DNA of 51,737 nt from Bacteroidota bacterium (GTDB lineage Bacteria; Bacteroidota; Bacteroidia; AKYH767-A; OLB10). Shown piece after piece: positions 8,000 to 16,213 of this stretch (positions are counted from its first letter, which is position 1; every line of letters begins with the position of its first letter). The position numbers and the translations under genes are program-made. Below the pieces are notes generated by a model that saw nothing but the letters and a program-made list of their open reading frames with translations, did not search any database and had not been told where the DNA came from. The stretch is from contig JANXSD010000095.1 in assembly GCA_025352785.1 (NCBI GenBank), forward strand, positions 1 through 51,737. Reading direction: 5' to 3'.

Positions 8000-8054
8000 A
8001 GTAAAAACTTAATTTATTTTTTATTGGATAATTGAGATATACTAATTGCTTATT

Positions 8055-8807
8055 TCAACCGAATCGTCCGGTGATATAATTTTGTGTTCGTATTTCAGTA
8101 GGATTGGTGAAGATCTTTTTAGTAGAATCATATTCTACTAATTCTCCGAGGTAAAAGAAGGCTGTTGTATCACTAACGCGACCTGCTTGCTGCATGTTAT
8201 GAGTTACAATCATGATCGTGTATTGTGATTTCAGTTCATAAATTAATTCTTCAATTTTTGCGGTTGAGATCGGGTCAAGTGCTGATGCAGGTTCATCCAT
8301 TAAAATTACCGAAGGTTCAATTGCTAATGCTCTTGCAATGCATAAACGTTGTTGTTGACCTCCAGATAATTCCATTGCAGACTTTTTCAATTTGTCTTTA
8401 ACTTCATCCCACAATGCAGCTTGTTTTAAGGAACGTTCCACACGTTCTTCAATAAATGTAGCATGTGAAATACCATTTACACGAAGTCCATAAGCGACAT
8501 TTTCAAAAATTGTTTTTGGAAATGGATTTGGTTTTTGAAAAACCATTCCAACACGTTTGCGTAACTCTTCAATACGCACTTCTTTACTGTAAATATCTTT
8601 TCCATCGATCAGGCAACTCCCTTCAATGCGAACACCATCAATGAGATCATTCATTCGATTAAACAAGCGTAAGAAAGTAGATTTCCCACATCCTGATGGT
8701 CCGATAAGTGCGGTAACTGTATTTTTTTCAATTGTCATATTAATTCCTTTCAAGGCGTGAAAGGAGCCATAATACAATTCAACATTTTTACTTTCTATCT
8801 TATGCAT
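8055..8807 (-). CDS. pstB: Phosphate ABC transporter ATP-binding protein
   Basis: A 250-residue ATPase that powers high-affinity phosphate import. Walker [10 protein letters not shown] (36-44), Q-loop VFQKPNPFP, signature LSGGQQQR (147-154), Walker [14 protein letters not shown] (168-180) and H-loop IVTHNM are intact. The ASALDPIST segment and the NRMNDLI region are characteristic of PstB. It lies 18 bases after pstA in the operon porin-pstS-pstS-pstC-pstA-pstB-phoU. Confidence 0.96.
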   Translation of the reverse strand: MHKIESKNVELYYGSFHALKGINMTIEKNTVTALIGPSGCGKSTFLRLFNRMNDLIDGVRIEGSCLIDGKDIYSKEVRIEELRKRVGMVFQKPNPFPKTIFENVAYGLRVNGISHATFIEERVERSLKQAALWDEVKDKLKKSAMELSGGQQQRLCIARALAIEPSVILMDEPASALDPISTAKIEELIYELKSQYTIMIVTHNMQQAGRVSDTTAFFYLGELVEYDSTKKIFTNPTEIRTQNYITGRFG

Positions 8808-8825
8808 ATTACTGATCTACTCTAC

Positions 8826-9692
8826 TTAATTAATTTTATATTTCTTTCCTAAATATCTTCTTAATGCATTCGCTGCAAGATTTAAAATCAATACAATTAA
8901 TATTAATACCACAGCTGTTCCATACGCCATGGATCTTGATTCTGCAATGTTAGTTCCACTTGTAGAAATCACATATAGGTGATATGGCAATGCCATTACT
9001 TGATCATACATACTTGTAGGAAGCTTCGGTAAAAAATAAGCTGCAACTGTAAATAAAATTGGTGCCGTCTCACCTGACACTCTTCCGATACTTAAAATTA
9101 ATCCGGTGATGATATTCGGCATTGCCATTGGCAAAGTAACTCTTCTGATGGTTTGTAATTTTGTTGCTCCTAATGCTAAACTTGCATGGCGAAATGAATT
9201 GTCAATTGCTTTTAATGATTCTTCGGTAGTACGTATGATGATTGGTAAAACGAGCAATCCAAGTGTTAATGACCCAGCAATGATAGAGTCACCAAAGCCC
9301 ATTCCGTTTACAAACAATGCCATCCCAAATAATCCAAAAACAATGGATGGAATACCTGCAAGATTGGAAGTCATTAATTTGATAAATCTTTTTATGAATC
9401 CTTCTTTCGCATATTCGTTCGTATAAATTCCAGACATTAATCCAATAGGAAATGCGAAAAGCATACTTCCAGCAATGAGATAAAGTGTTCCAATAATAGC
9501 CGGATAGATCCCTCCTTTTGTCATTCCATCTTCAGGCATTTTCGTGATAAAATCCCAATTCACAACCCCAATTCCTTTGGATAATATAAATCCTAAAATG
9601 GAAAATAGTATTCCAATAACACCAAGGCTAAGGATCCTAAAGACCCAGAATGCAGTATTTTCTGCTAATCGTTTACGAGTATTTATGTCCAT
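8826..9692 (-). CDS. pstA: Phosphate ABC transporter permease PstA
   Basis: A 288-residue inner-membrane permease with about six transmembrane segments. The cytoplasmic EAA loop, which couples to PstB, reads HASLALGATKLQTIRRV; LAGIPSIVFGLFGMALFV and VSGETAPILFT are conserved PstA segments. It starts five bases after the pstC stop, so translation is probably coupled. Confidence 0.95.
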   Translation of the reverse strand: MDINTRKRLAENTAFWVFRILSLGVIGILFSILGFILSKGIGVVNWDFITKMPEDGMTKGGIYPAIIGTLYLIAGSMLFAFPIGLMSGIYTNEYAKEGFIKRFIKLMTSNLAGIPSIVFGLFGMALFVNGMGFGDSIIAGSLTLGLLVLPIIIRTTEESLKAIDNSFRHASLALGATKLQTIRRVTLPMAMPNIITGLILSIGRVSGETAPILFTVAAYFLPKLPTSMYDQVMALPYHLYVISTSGTNIAESRSMAYGTAVVLILIVLILNLAANALRRYLGKKYKIN

Positions 9693-9697
9693 TGATT

Positions 9698-10906
9698 TTA
9701 TTTGGAATAATTACTTCTTTTTCTTGAAATATAATCTACCCACAAGTTGATAACTAAAGTAATGAGAAATAAGATGCATCCTAAAGCGAATAATGATTTG
9801 TAGTGAATACCATCTTTAGGCGCCTCACCTAATTCAGCAGCAATTGTTGCAGGAATAGTTCGAACAGGCTGTAATAATGAATGAGGCATAACGGCAGCAT
9901 TTCCAGTGACCATCAGTACAGCCATTGTTTCACCAATTGCACGACCAATACCTAAAATTGCAGCTGCAGAAATACCAGAAATAGAGTAGGGTACGGTAAC
10001 ACGCACAATAGTTTGCCAACGATTTGCGCCAAGCGCTAAACTTGCTTCTTTCATGGATCGAGGCGTGTTGCGAATTGCATCTTCAGATACGGTAATAATA
10101 GTTGGAAGTGCCATTATTGCCAGCAAGATACTTCCTGACAAAGCAGTTTCACCTACAGGTAAATTAAACGTTTTTTGCACCATAGGAACGATAACAATTA
10201 ATCCGAAAAATCCATAAACTACCGATGGTATTCCTGCTAGTAATTCTATGATTGGTTTGTAAATATTTCGCATCTTTTGATTTGCAACTTCTGCCAAATA
10301 AATAGCTGTTGCTAATCCAATTGGTAAGGCAATAACAATTGCAATTAAACTTACCCAAAGTGTTCCGAGAATAAGTGGTAATACACCAAGTTGTACAGCA
10401 GGATTTGCCGTTGGAAACCACTCTTCACCACTAATAAATTGCGTTAATGAAACGTTTTCTACCTGAACAATTTTTCCTTTAAAGTTTGGTGCAAGATATT
10501 TTTTTGAAAAGACAGCAATAATTCCTGGTGTGTTGCTCACCAATGAATCAATTTTATGTGGTAATAATTCGAAATTCGCTCCTATTTCATCATCAGAAAA
10601 ATAAGTGCTTAAGTCATTAAAAGTAAAAAGAATAATAGAATCTTTTTTTCCACCGAGCTCATCCCAGTGAGTAATTTTTTGATCAAAAATATTTTTGATT
10701 TGAGCAGATGAAATATGTTCAACTTTATTATTCGCACTAACAGTAATGATGTTATCTCCTTCTAATGGAGATTGATTGAAAAGCGAGATGCCTTCTTTAA
10801 AAAGAAAAATAGTAATCAGCAGTACAGTAAGTGTTGTTACCGTACTGCTGATCATGAGGGCACCCTCTATAATTCGCTCAATAAATTTTTTCACAAAGTC
10901 GTTCAA
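9698..10906 (-). CDS. pstC: Phosphate ABC transporter permease PstC with PstS-like periplasmic insert
   Basis: A 402-residue permease partner of PstA. Transmembrane segment 1 lies at about residues 17-37; the remaining segments begin near 173, with GIPSVVYGFFGL, the EAA loop EASLALGANRWQTI (287-300) and GRAIGETMAVLM all typical of PstC. Between them, residues about 51-150 form an extra periplasmic stretch. Its segment AQIKNIFDQKITHWDELGG (68-86) closely follows the two PstS proteins encoded upstream (EQLADIYTGKITNWKEVGG), and the downstream LSTYF and NTPGIIAVFSKKYL also track PstS (GTYEFF, TEGAIGYVGLAYE). The family is usually about 300-320 residues in E. coli. The start codon is TTG at 10906; a GTG at 10894 is an alternative. 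Confidence 0.93.
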   Translation of the reverse strand: MNDFVKKFIERIIEGALMISSTVTTLTVLLITIFLFKEGISLFNQSPLEGDNIITVSANNKVEHISSAQIKNIFDQKITHWDELGGKKDSIILFTFNDLSTYFSDDEIGANFELLPHKIDSLVSNTPGIIAVFSKKYLAPNFKGKIVQVENVSLTQFISGEEWFPTANPAVQLGVLPLILGTLWVSLIAIVIALPIGLATAIYLAEVANQKMRNIYKPIIELLAGIPSVVYGFFGLIVIVPMVQKTFNLPVGETALSGSILLAIMALPTIITVSEDAIRNTPRSMKEASLALGANRWQTIVRVTVPYSISGISAAAILGIGRAIGETMAVLMVTGNAAVMPHSLLQPVRTIPATIAAELGEAPKDGIHYKSLFALGCILFLITLVINLWVDYISRKRSNYSK

Positions 10907-10924
10907 ATGGAGCGTGAAATTAGG

Positions 10925-11785
10925 TTATTTTTTCAAAGGGACATAGCCAACTTCAAGAACAGTTTTTTGCCCTTCTTCCGATAATATAAAATCCACAAAT
11001 GGCTTTATAATAGCTTCTTTATCAGCTGAGTAAAAATAGTAAAGTGGACGAGCAACAGGGTAAGTGCCATTTTGTGCTGCTGTTACAGATGGAAGTACAT
11101 ACGTCTTACCGGTATCATAAGAAATTGCAATCGGTTTAACTTCTTTGGTTTCATATGCTAAACCAACATAACCAATAGCACCTTCCGTTTGACTAACCGA
11201 TTGTACAATTGCACCCGTTGCTGGCATATTTAATACTGTTGACGCATAATTTTTTTTGTCCATTACATGTTCTTTGAAAAACTCATACGTACCTGATGAT
11301 GTTTCGCGAGCATAAACAGTCATTTTTAAATTAGCACCACCCACTTCTTTCCAGTTTGTTATTTTTCCAGTATAAATATCTGCCAATTGCTCGTGTGTTA
11401 ATTTATCGATTTTATTTTTCGGATTAACAATAACAGCGAGTGCATCTTTTGCAATTATTACTTCTTTCAAATTGGATTTTTTTTCATCAAACTTTACTTT
11501 TTCTTCCATCTTTAAGGGACGAGATGACATTGCCACATCGGTATTTCCATCCATCAATGCGGTGATCCCAACACCCGAACCACCACCTACAACAGTGATT
11601 GCTGCATCTGCATGTTTTTTCATATACTCTTCTGCTTCCTTTTGTGTAAGAGGCAAAACAGTATCACTTCCTTTAACAGTTATTGCTTTTGTCGTGTTTT
11701 CATTTCCTGATGCATCCTTTTTTTGTTCTTTTCCAGCACAGGACATTATTAATGTTAAAGAGAGAATTGCAAATATTTTTTTCAT
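10925..11785 (-). CDS. pstS: Phosphate-binding lipoprotein PstS
   Basis: A 286-residue phosphate-binding protein of the PstS/SphX type. The signal MKKIFAILSLTLIMSC ends in a lipobox, so the mature protein is lipid-anchored at Cys16. Phosphate-contacting regions are present: KGSDTVLPL, GGGSGVGITAL, MSSRPLKMEEK and ARETSSGTYEFF, then GAIGYVGLAYE. The frame extends six codons further to a TTG, but the ATG at 11785 gives a proper signal peptide and is preferred. It sits 19 bases after a close paralogue and 18 bases before pstC. Confidence 0.93.
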   Translation of the reverse strand: MKKIFAILSLTLIMSCAGKEQKKDASGNENTTKAITVKGSDTVLPLTQKEAEEYMKKHADAAITVVGGGSGVGITALMDGNTDVAMSSRPLKMEEKVKFDEKKSNLKEVIIAKDALAVIVNPKNKIDKLTHEQLADIYTGKITNWKEVGGANLKMTVYARETSSGTYEFFKEHVMDKKNYASTVLNMPATGAIVQSVSQTEGAIGYVGLAYETKEVKPIAISYDTGKTYVLPSVTAAQNGTYPVARPLYYFYSADKEAIIKPFVDFILSEEGQKTVLEVGYVPLKK

Positions 11786-11804
11786 AAGGTTTTTTTTATT
11801 CAAT

Positions 11805-12632
11805 TTATTTAAGTGTGATGTAACCTATATCTTCAACTATCTTTTGTCCTGACGGAGATAAAACATAATCTACAAAAGGCTTTACTAACTTTTCTACTTT
11901 TGTAGGATAATAAAAAAACAATGGTCGTACTACTGGATATGTTTTGTTTTTTGCAGTTTCAACTGACGGCTTAACAAATGTTTTTCCTTTATCATAAGAA
12001 ACAGCAATTGCTTTAACATCTTTTTCGAGATACGCTAAACCAACATAACCTATTGCACCTTTTGTTTGACTTACAGATTGGATAATTGCTCCTGTTGCTG
12101 GCATATTTAAAACGCTACTCGCATAATTTTTACGACTCATCACATGTTCTTTAAAAAATTCATACGTGCCAGAAGATGTTTCACGAGCATAAACTACAAT
12201 TTTCAAATCATCACCACCAACATCTTTCCAGTTTGTGATTTTACCTGTATAAATCCCTTCTAATTGTTCACGTGTAAGTTGTGAAACTTTATTACTAGAA
12301 CTCACAACAACAGCCAATGCATCGAAAGCGATTGTAACTTCTTTGTAAGCTCGTCCAGCATCTTGTAATTTCAATCGCTCATCCATTTTAATAGGACGAG
12401 ACGACATTGCGATATCCGTATTTCCTTCTATCAATGCAGCTATACCTACTCCAGAACCACCACCAACAACAGAGATACTTGCGCTCTTATTTGTTTTCAT
12501 ATATACTTCTGCTTCCTTCTGCGAAAGTGGAAGAACAGTATCACTGCCTTTTATGACTAATTTTTGTGCTTCAACAGAAATTTGTAAGGAAGTAAAGATA
12601 CCTATGAATAGAATTATTATGTTACGTTTCAT
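11805..12632 (-). CDS. Second phosphate-binding protein, PstS paralogue
   Basis: A 275-residue paralogue of the adjacent PstS, clearly alike along its whole length (shared KGSDTVLPLSQKEAE, GGGSGVGIAAL, MSSRPIKM, ARETSSGTYEFFKEHV and LNMPATGAI). It differs at the N-terminus: a type I signal peptide (MKRNIIILFIGIFTSLQISVEAQ) with no lipobox cysteine, so the mature protein should be free in the periplasm. The pair looks like a tandem duplication that split one role into a soluble and an anchored form, possibly differing in affinity. It follows the porin gene by 38 bases in the same operon. Confidence 0.9.
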   Translation of the reverse strand: MKRNIIILFIGIFTSLQISVEAQKLVIKGSDTVLPLSQKEAEVYMKTNKSASISVVGGGSGVGIAALIEGNTDIAMSSRPIKMDERLKLQDAGRAYKEVTIAFDALAVVVSSSNKVSQLTREQLEGIYTGKITNWKDVGGDDLKIVVYARETSSGTYEFFKEHVMSRKNYASSVLNMPATGAIIQSVSQTKGAIGYVGLAYLEKDVKAIAVSYDKGKTFVKPSVETAKNKTYPVVRPLFFYYPTKVEKLVKPFVDYVLSPSGQKIVEDIGYITLK

Positions 12633-12670
12633 GTTATGATAATTTTATTATTGTTTTATTTTATTAAATA

Positions 12671-13963
12671 TTAGAAGCGATATTGCAAACGAAGTGTGAA
12701 TACATTGTCTTTAATATCCGAAGTGTAGCCTTTCAATTTTGTAGATTCATTTTTTACAATATCGTAGTAAGCCATTAATTTTAAATTTTGATCAAACCTC
12801 CAAATTCCACCAATACCAATCGTTGTATATTGAATATCGGCTTCTGTCAGATTCGAATTCTGTAATCCTATTTTGTCACCACTTACATCTTTGTTTGGAT
12901 CGTACCAATCATACTTGAGTACAAATTGAGCTTTTGATTGTCCAATGTTTTGCAAGAAATATACATAACCACCTTTAAATTTGCGTTGAAAAATAGGTTT
13001 AGTTACCACTGCTGAAATACTCTTATTATCACTTGCTAGTCCAGGTTGTTCTCCGAAAATCATTTCAGCGCGTAGTGTAGTGATTCCAGGAAACCAATCA
13101 ATACTAAATTGAGCATCTACACCGTAATATTTGCGTTTTGTTGTTTCACCTTTATATTTCGCATTTTCTTGGATAAAGCGAACGGAATCATTTACAGTTT
13201 GTATGGAAAATAAAGTGTCATTATCTTGACGGAAACCACCATCATAATAAGATGCACCTAAAACAAATTTCAATTTCTCATTTAAGCTCGCCTTATTAAA
13301 TGTTAAATGACCTATGAAATCTTTTTTCTTATCAAATTCTTTAGCACCAAGACCTGTTCCATTAAATAATCCCGCATCCAATTTGATAAAATTCCAACGG
13401 GAAGTTTTTGGTGCTTGTATAGTTAACATGAAACCCATGTCACGTTCACCAGGAAAAATTATTTGCGACATTCTACCACGTTCTGGTGATTCACGATCAC
13501 TAGACGACATTGGCAATTCATTTCCAAATGGGCGATTAAATAATCCAGCAGTTAACGTAAATAATTGCAAATACGGATCGGTATATTTAAAATAAGCATC
13601 TTTAAGACTTACAGTACCCGCCTCTGTCGCATCTACCTGAAACACAAAACTTGAATGTGAGTTTGTCCACGTAGCTTTTAATCTTCCGCGGCGAATCAAA
13701 AACCGTTTGTCATCAAAAGAGGGAAAATCGCCACCTGCATAACTTTTAATTCCGGCAGAATCAGCCAATTGATATTGCGCTTGAATGTATCCAGAAATCT
13801 TCAGTTTCTTAAGAGATTCGACGTCTTGATACAACTTTGCAATAGTGCTTTGTGTGCTATCTTGTTGTTCAGGATCAACAATTTGTGCCATAATCGGCTG
13901 TGATACGATTAGTGATAGAAGGCATCCCGCTAATCCTAACCATTTGTTTTTCAGTAATTTCAT
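12671..13963 (-). CDS. Phosphate-selective porin, OprO/OprP-like
   Basis: A 430-residue outer-membrane beta-barrel with a signal peptide (cleavage near SQPIMAQ), a short helical stretch (STIAKLYQDVESLKKL) and then strands starting KISGYIQAQYQ. FLIRRGRLKATW, FVFQVDATEAG, LTAGLFNRPFGNE and the SDRESPERGRM segment are the porin O/P family signature, and it ends in an aromatic strand (LRLQYRF) as barrel proteins do. It is the first gene downstream of the PHO-box array and heads the pst operon, so the likely role is anion or phosphate passage across the outer membrane under starvation. Selectivity is inferred from context. Confidence 0.87.
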   Translation of the reverse strand: MKLLKNKWLGLAGCLLSLIVSQPIMAQIVDPEQQDSTQSTIAKLYQDVESLKKLKISGYIQAQYQLADSAGIKSYAGGDFPSFDDKRFLIRRGRLKATWTNSHSSFVFQVDATEAGTVSLKDAYFKYTDPYLQLFTLTAGLFNRPFGNELPMSSSDRESPERGRMSQIIFPGERDMGFMLTIQAPKTSRWNFIKLDAGLFNGTGLGAKEFDKKKDFIGHLTFNKASLNEKLKFVLGASYYDGGFRQDNDTLFSIQTVNDSVRFIQENAKYKGETTKRKYYGVDAQFSIDWFPGITTLRAEMIFGEQPGLASDNKSISAVVTKPIFQRKFKGGYVYFLQNIGQSKAQFVLKYDWYDPNKDVSGDKIGLQNSNLTEADIQYTTIGIGGIWRFDQNLKLMAYYDIVKNESTKLKGYTSDIKDNVFTLRLQYRF

Positions 13964-13999
13964 CAGTTATAGTTTTCTTTTCCGGCTGCAAAGAGATTA

Positions 14000-14043
14000 C
14001 TAAATTGTTACCTAGATTTTAACTAGATGTTATGTTAATGTTA
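14000..14043 (-). promoter_or_regulatory. Four-unit PHO-box-like array upstream of the porin-pst operon
   Basis: Read on the minus strand, four directly repeated 11-bp units follow without gap: TAACATTAACA, then TAACATCTAGT, then TAAAATCTAGG, then TAACAATTTAG. Each begins TAA(C/A)A. A -7-like box TCTCTTTG follows at 13996-13989, so the array occupies the position of the -33 region. OmpR/PhoB-family regulators bind direct repeats with 11-bp period (TTAACA-type for Bacillus PhoP, CTGTCAT-type for E. coli PhoB). The spacer 13964-14269 carries no gene; its remainder 14046-14207 shows nothing else clear. Confidence 0.65.
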
Positions 14044-14207
14044 AGAGTCGCTATATGGAGTAAAATCATTAAAAATTATTGAATGGAAGCAACATAGAAG
14101 TATTGTTTGGAAATTAGTTTTTGCAACGTATCCATTCGTAAGTTTGCTTTTCCAATAGAAAAAATTTAGAAACGTAATTAAATTCAATATTTTTAATAGG
14201 ATTGTCT

Positions 14208-14240
14208 TAAAGTATGATTAACATTTTAATAACATTCACA
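14208..14240 (+). promoter_or_regulatory. PHO-box-like repeats upstream of phoB
   Basis: On the plus strand, TAACATTTTAA (14219-14229) and TAACATTCACA (14230-14240) are adjacent 11-bp repeats with the same core as the porin-facing array; a weaker unit TAAAGTATGAT (14208-14218) precedes them in phase. GAACTTTG at 14244-14251 could be a -7 box with one mismatch. This suggests that PhoB activates its own gene. Confidence 0.55.
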
Positions 14241-14269
14241 ATTGAACTTTGTAGCGAATAAAAAAGAGC

Positions 14270-14956
14270 ATGGAGAATAATACGATTAAGATCCTATTGG
14301 TTGATGATGAATTAGACATACTCGAATTTATGGAGTATAATCTCAAGAAGGAAGGTTATCAAGTTTTGCTTGCGAAAAATGGTAAAGAGGCAGTGGATAT
14401 TGCTAAGCGGGAGAAACCCCATCTTGTTATTATGGATATTATGATGCCTGTGATGGATGGAATTGAAGCATGCCGACAGATTAGAGAGATTCCCGAACTT
14501 AAAAGTACAATTATAACCTTTTTAACTGCTCGAAATGAGGAGTATTCACAGATTGCTGGTTTTGATGTTGGCGCTGATGATTATATTTCTAAACCAATCA
14601 AGCCTAGAATAATGCTTAGTAGAATCAAAGCATTATTACGTAGAATAAATGGAAGTGAAATAAGTGATAATACAAGTATACAGATTGGTAGTTTAAAAAT
14701 TGACCGAGAAAGTTATTTGGTGTATAAGGACGAGCTGCCAATATCCTTCCCAAGAAAAGAATTTGAGTTATTATCATTACTCACTTCCAAACCAGGAAAA
14801 GTTTTTACTAGAGAAGATATTCTGGCTCGTGTGTGGGGAACTGAAATTATTGTTGGCGATCGTACGATAGATGTACATATTCGTAAAATTCGCGAGAAGT
14901 TGGGTGATGAATTGATAAAAACAATAAAAGGAATTGGGTATAAGTTCGACATCTAA
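14270..14956 (+). CDS. phoB: PhoB-like response regulator
   Basis: A 228-residue OmpR/PhoB-family regulator: receiver domain (acidic pocket Asp12-Asp13, phosphoacceptor Asp56 in VIMDIMMP, Thr86, Lys108 in ISKPI) followed by a winged-helix DNA-binding domain (about 130-228) with FPRKEFELLSLL and VGDRTIDVHIRKIREKLG. The assignment to phosphate control rests on context: it is divergent from the porin-pst-phoU operon, shares a control region with 11-bp repeats, and is followed 120 bases later by a matching kinase gene. Family alone would allow another stimulus. Confidence 0.88.
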   Translation: MENNTIKILLVDDELDILEFMEYNLKKEGYQVLLAKNGKEAVDIAKREKPHLVIMDIMMPVMDGIEACRQIREIPELKSTIITFLTARNEEYSQIAGFDVGADDYISKPIKPRIMLSRIKALLRRINGSEISDNTSIQIGSLKIDRESYLVYKDELPISFPRKEFELLSLLTSKPGKVFTREDILARVWGTEIIVGDRTIDVHIRKIREKLGDELIKTIKGIGYKFDI

Positions 14957-15076
14957 ATAATTTTAATATTCTAGATTATTTTTTTTCAGGGCGTATAAGT
15001 TAGGTTCTCAATTAAATAGGAATTGTATTTTTTTGTTTCGCATATCTAATTTAGAATTAAGTTTGTATTCCAACAA

Positions 15077-16117
15077 ATGAAACCTACTACTTTAGCAATA
15101 GCAACATCTTTATTGATTTCGGTAATAATTGCCGTCCTCAATTGTATTTTGTTTTATTCCTTGTCGATTATTGTTCCATCGTATTTCGTTATAATAATTT
15201 CATTGTGTGCTTTTTTATTGATAGGATTTACTTTCCGTTTTTTATACCATCGATACATCATTACTAATCTCAACCAAATCCATAAAAATATTTTGCGATT
15301 ACGGTATCCAAATGAGCCATTTCGAACTTTTAGAGAAGGTGAGCGAGATATCACGTCAGAAATAAATCAAATTTTAATTGATTGGAGCAATGAGTCGCGT
15401 GATGAAATTGATCAGTTGAAACAAACAGAAAATTATCGTCGTGAATTTTTAAGTAATGTTTCACACGAATTAAAAACACCCATATTTAGTATACAAGGTT
15501 ATGTACATACTTTGATTGATGGAGGTATTGATGATGCCGATGTTAATGTTTTATATTTAAATAAGGCAAGTAAAGGTATTGATCGACTAATAAGTATTGT
15601 TGATGATCTTGAATCTATTTCGAAATTAGAAGCTGGTGAATTAAATATCGAGCAACGCACGTTTGATTTTAATGAGCTCGTTCGCGAAGTAATTGAATCG
15701 CTTGAAATGCAAGGACGGGATCGTAATGTGAAAGTAGTTTTAAATAGCCCGAATGAAAAGCAACCTTATGTATATGCTGATAAGGATTTAATTCGGCAGG
15801 TGTTAGTGAATTTAATTGTTAATTCTATCAAGTACGGAAAGAAAGACGGGAAAACAGAAGTGCGATTTATGGATGTTGACGATAAAATTATTGTTGATGT
15901 TGCAGATGATGGTATTGGTATTGAAAAGCAACATTTACCGAGGTTATTTGAGCGTTTTTATCGAGTAGATAAAAGTAGATCTCGAGATCAAGGTGGAACT
16001 GGTTTAGGATTAGCGATTGTGAAACATATTATTGAGGCACATCAACAACATATTTCGGTGTGTAGTGAATATGGAAATGGAACAATATTTACTTTTTCTT
16101 TGAAGAAGAGTAAGTGA
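15077..16117 (+). CDS. phoR: PhoR-like sensor histidine kinase
   Basis: A 346-residue membrane kinase. Two transmembrane helices (about 9-30 and 34-56) leave almost no periplasmic loop, so it probably does not bind phosphate directly but senses through the Pst transporter and PhoU. No PAS domain is evident, unlike E. coli PhoR. HisKA carries the phosphorylated His130 in FLSNVSHELKTPIFSIQGY; the ATPase domain has N box LIVNSIKYGKKDG, G1 DVADDGIGIE, F-box FERFYRVD and G2 GGTGLGLAIVKHI. It lies 120 bases after phoB, and a strong terminator follows. Confidence 0.87.
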   Translation: MKPTTLAIATSLLISVIIAVLNCILFYSLSIIVPSYFVIIISLCAFLLIGFTFRFLYHRYIITNLNQIHKNILRLRYPNEPFRTFREGERDITSEINQILIDWSNESRDEIDQLKQTENYRREFLSNVSHELKTPIFSIQGYVHTLIDGGIDDADVNVLYLNKASKGIDRLISIVDDLESISKLEAGELNIEQRTFDFNELVREVIESLEMQGRDRNVKVVLNSPNEKQPYVYADKDLIRQVLVNLIVNSIKYGKKDGKTEVRFMDVDDKIIVDVADDGIGIEKQHLPRLFERFYRVDKSRSRDQGGTGLGLAIVKHIIEAHQQHISVCSEYGNGTIFTFSLKKSK

Positions 16118-16160
16118 TTTTTCACAATTTTTTACGAAGATATTTATTGTTATATTCCAT

Positions 16161-16202
16161 AAAAAAATCCCCGATCAAAAATTAATGATCGGGGATTTTT
16201 TA
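16161..16202. terminator. Bidirectional terminator between phoR and clpB
   Basis: A perfect 15-bp stem (16162-16176 with 16186-16200) with AT-rich flanks on both sides serves the two convergent genes. The GC core is TCCCCGATC paired with GATCGGGGA. Confidence 0.9.
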
Positions 16203-16213
16203 TTTGATAGAAA

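Noticed and set aside
11786-11803. TTG start for the anchored PstS
   Set aside because: The ATG at 11785 yields a normal lipoprotein signal peptide.
11472-11852. 126-codon plus-strand ORF opposite the pstS genes
   Set aside because: A shadow of two highly conserved genes on the other strand.
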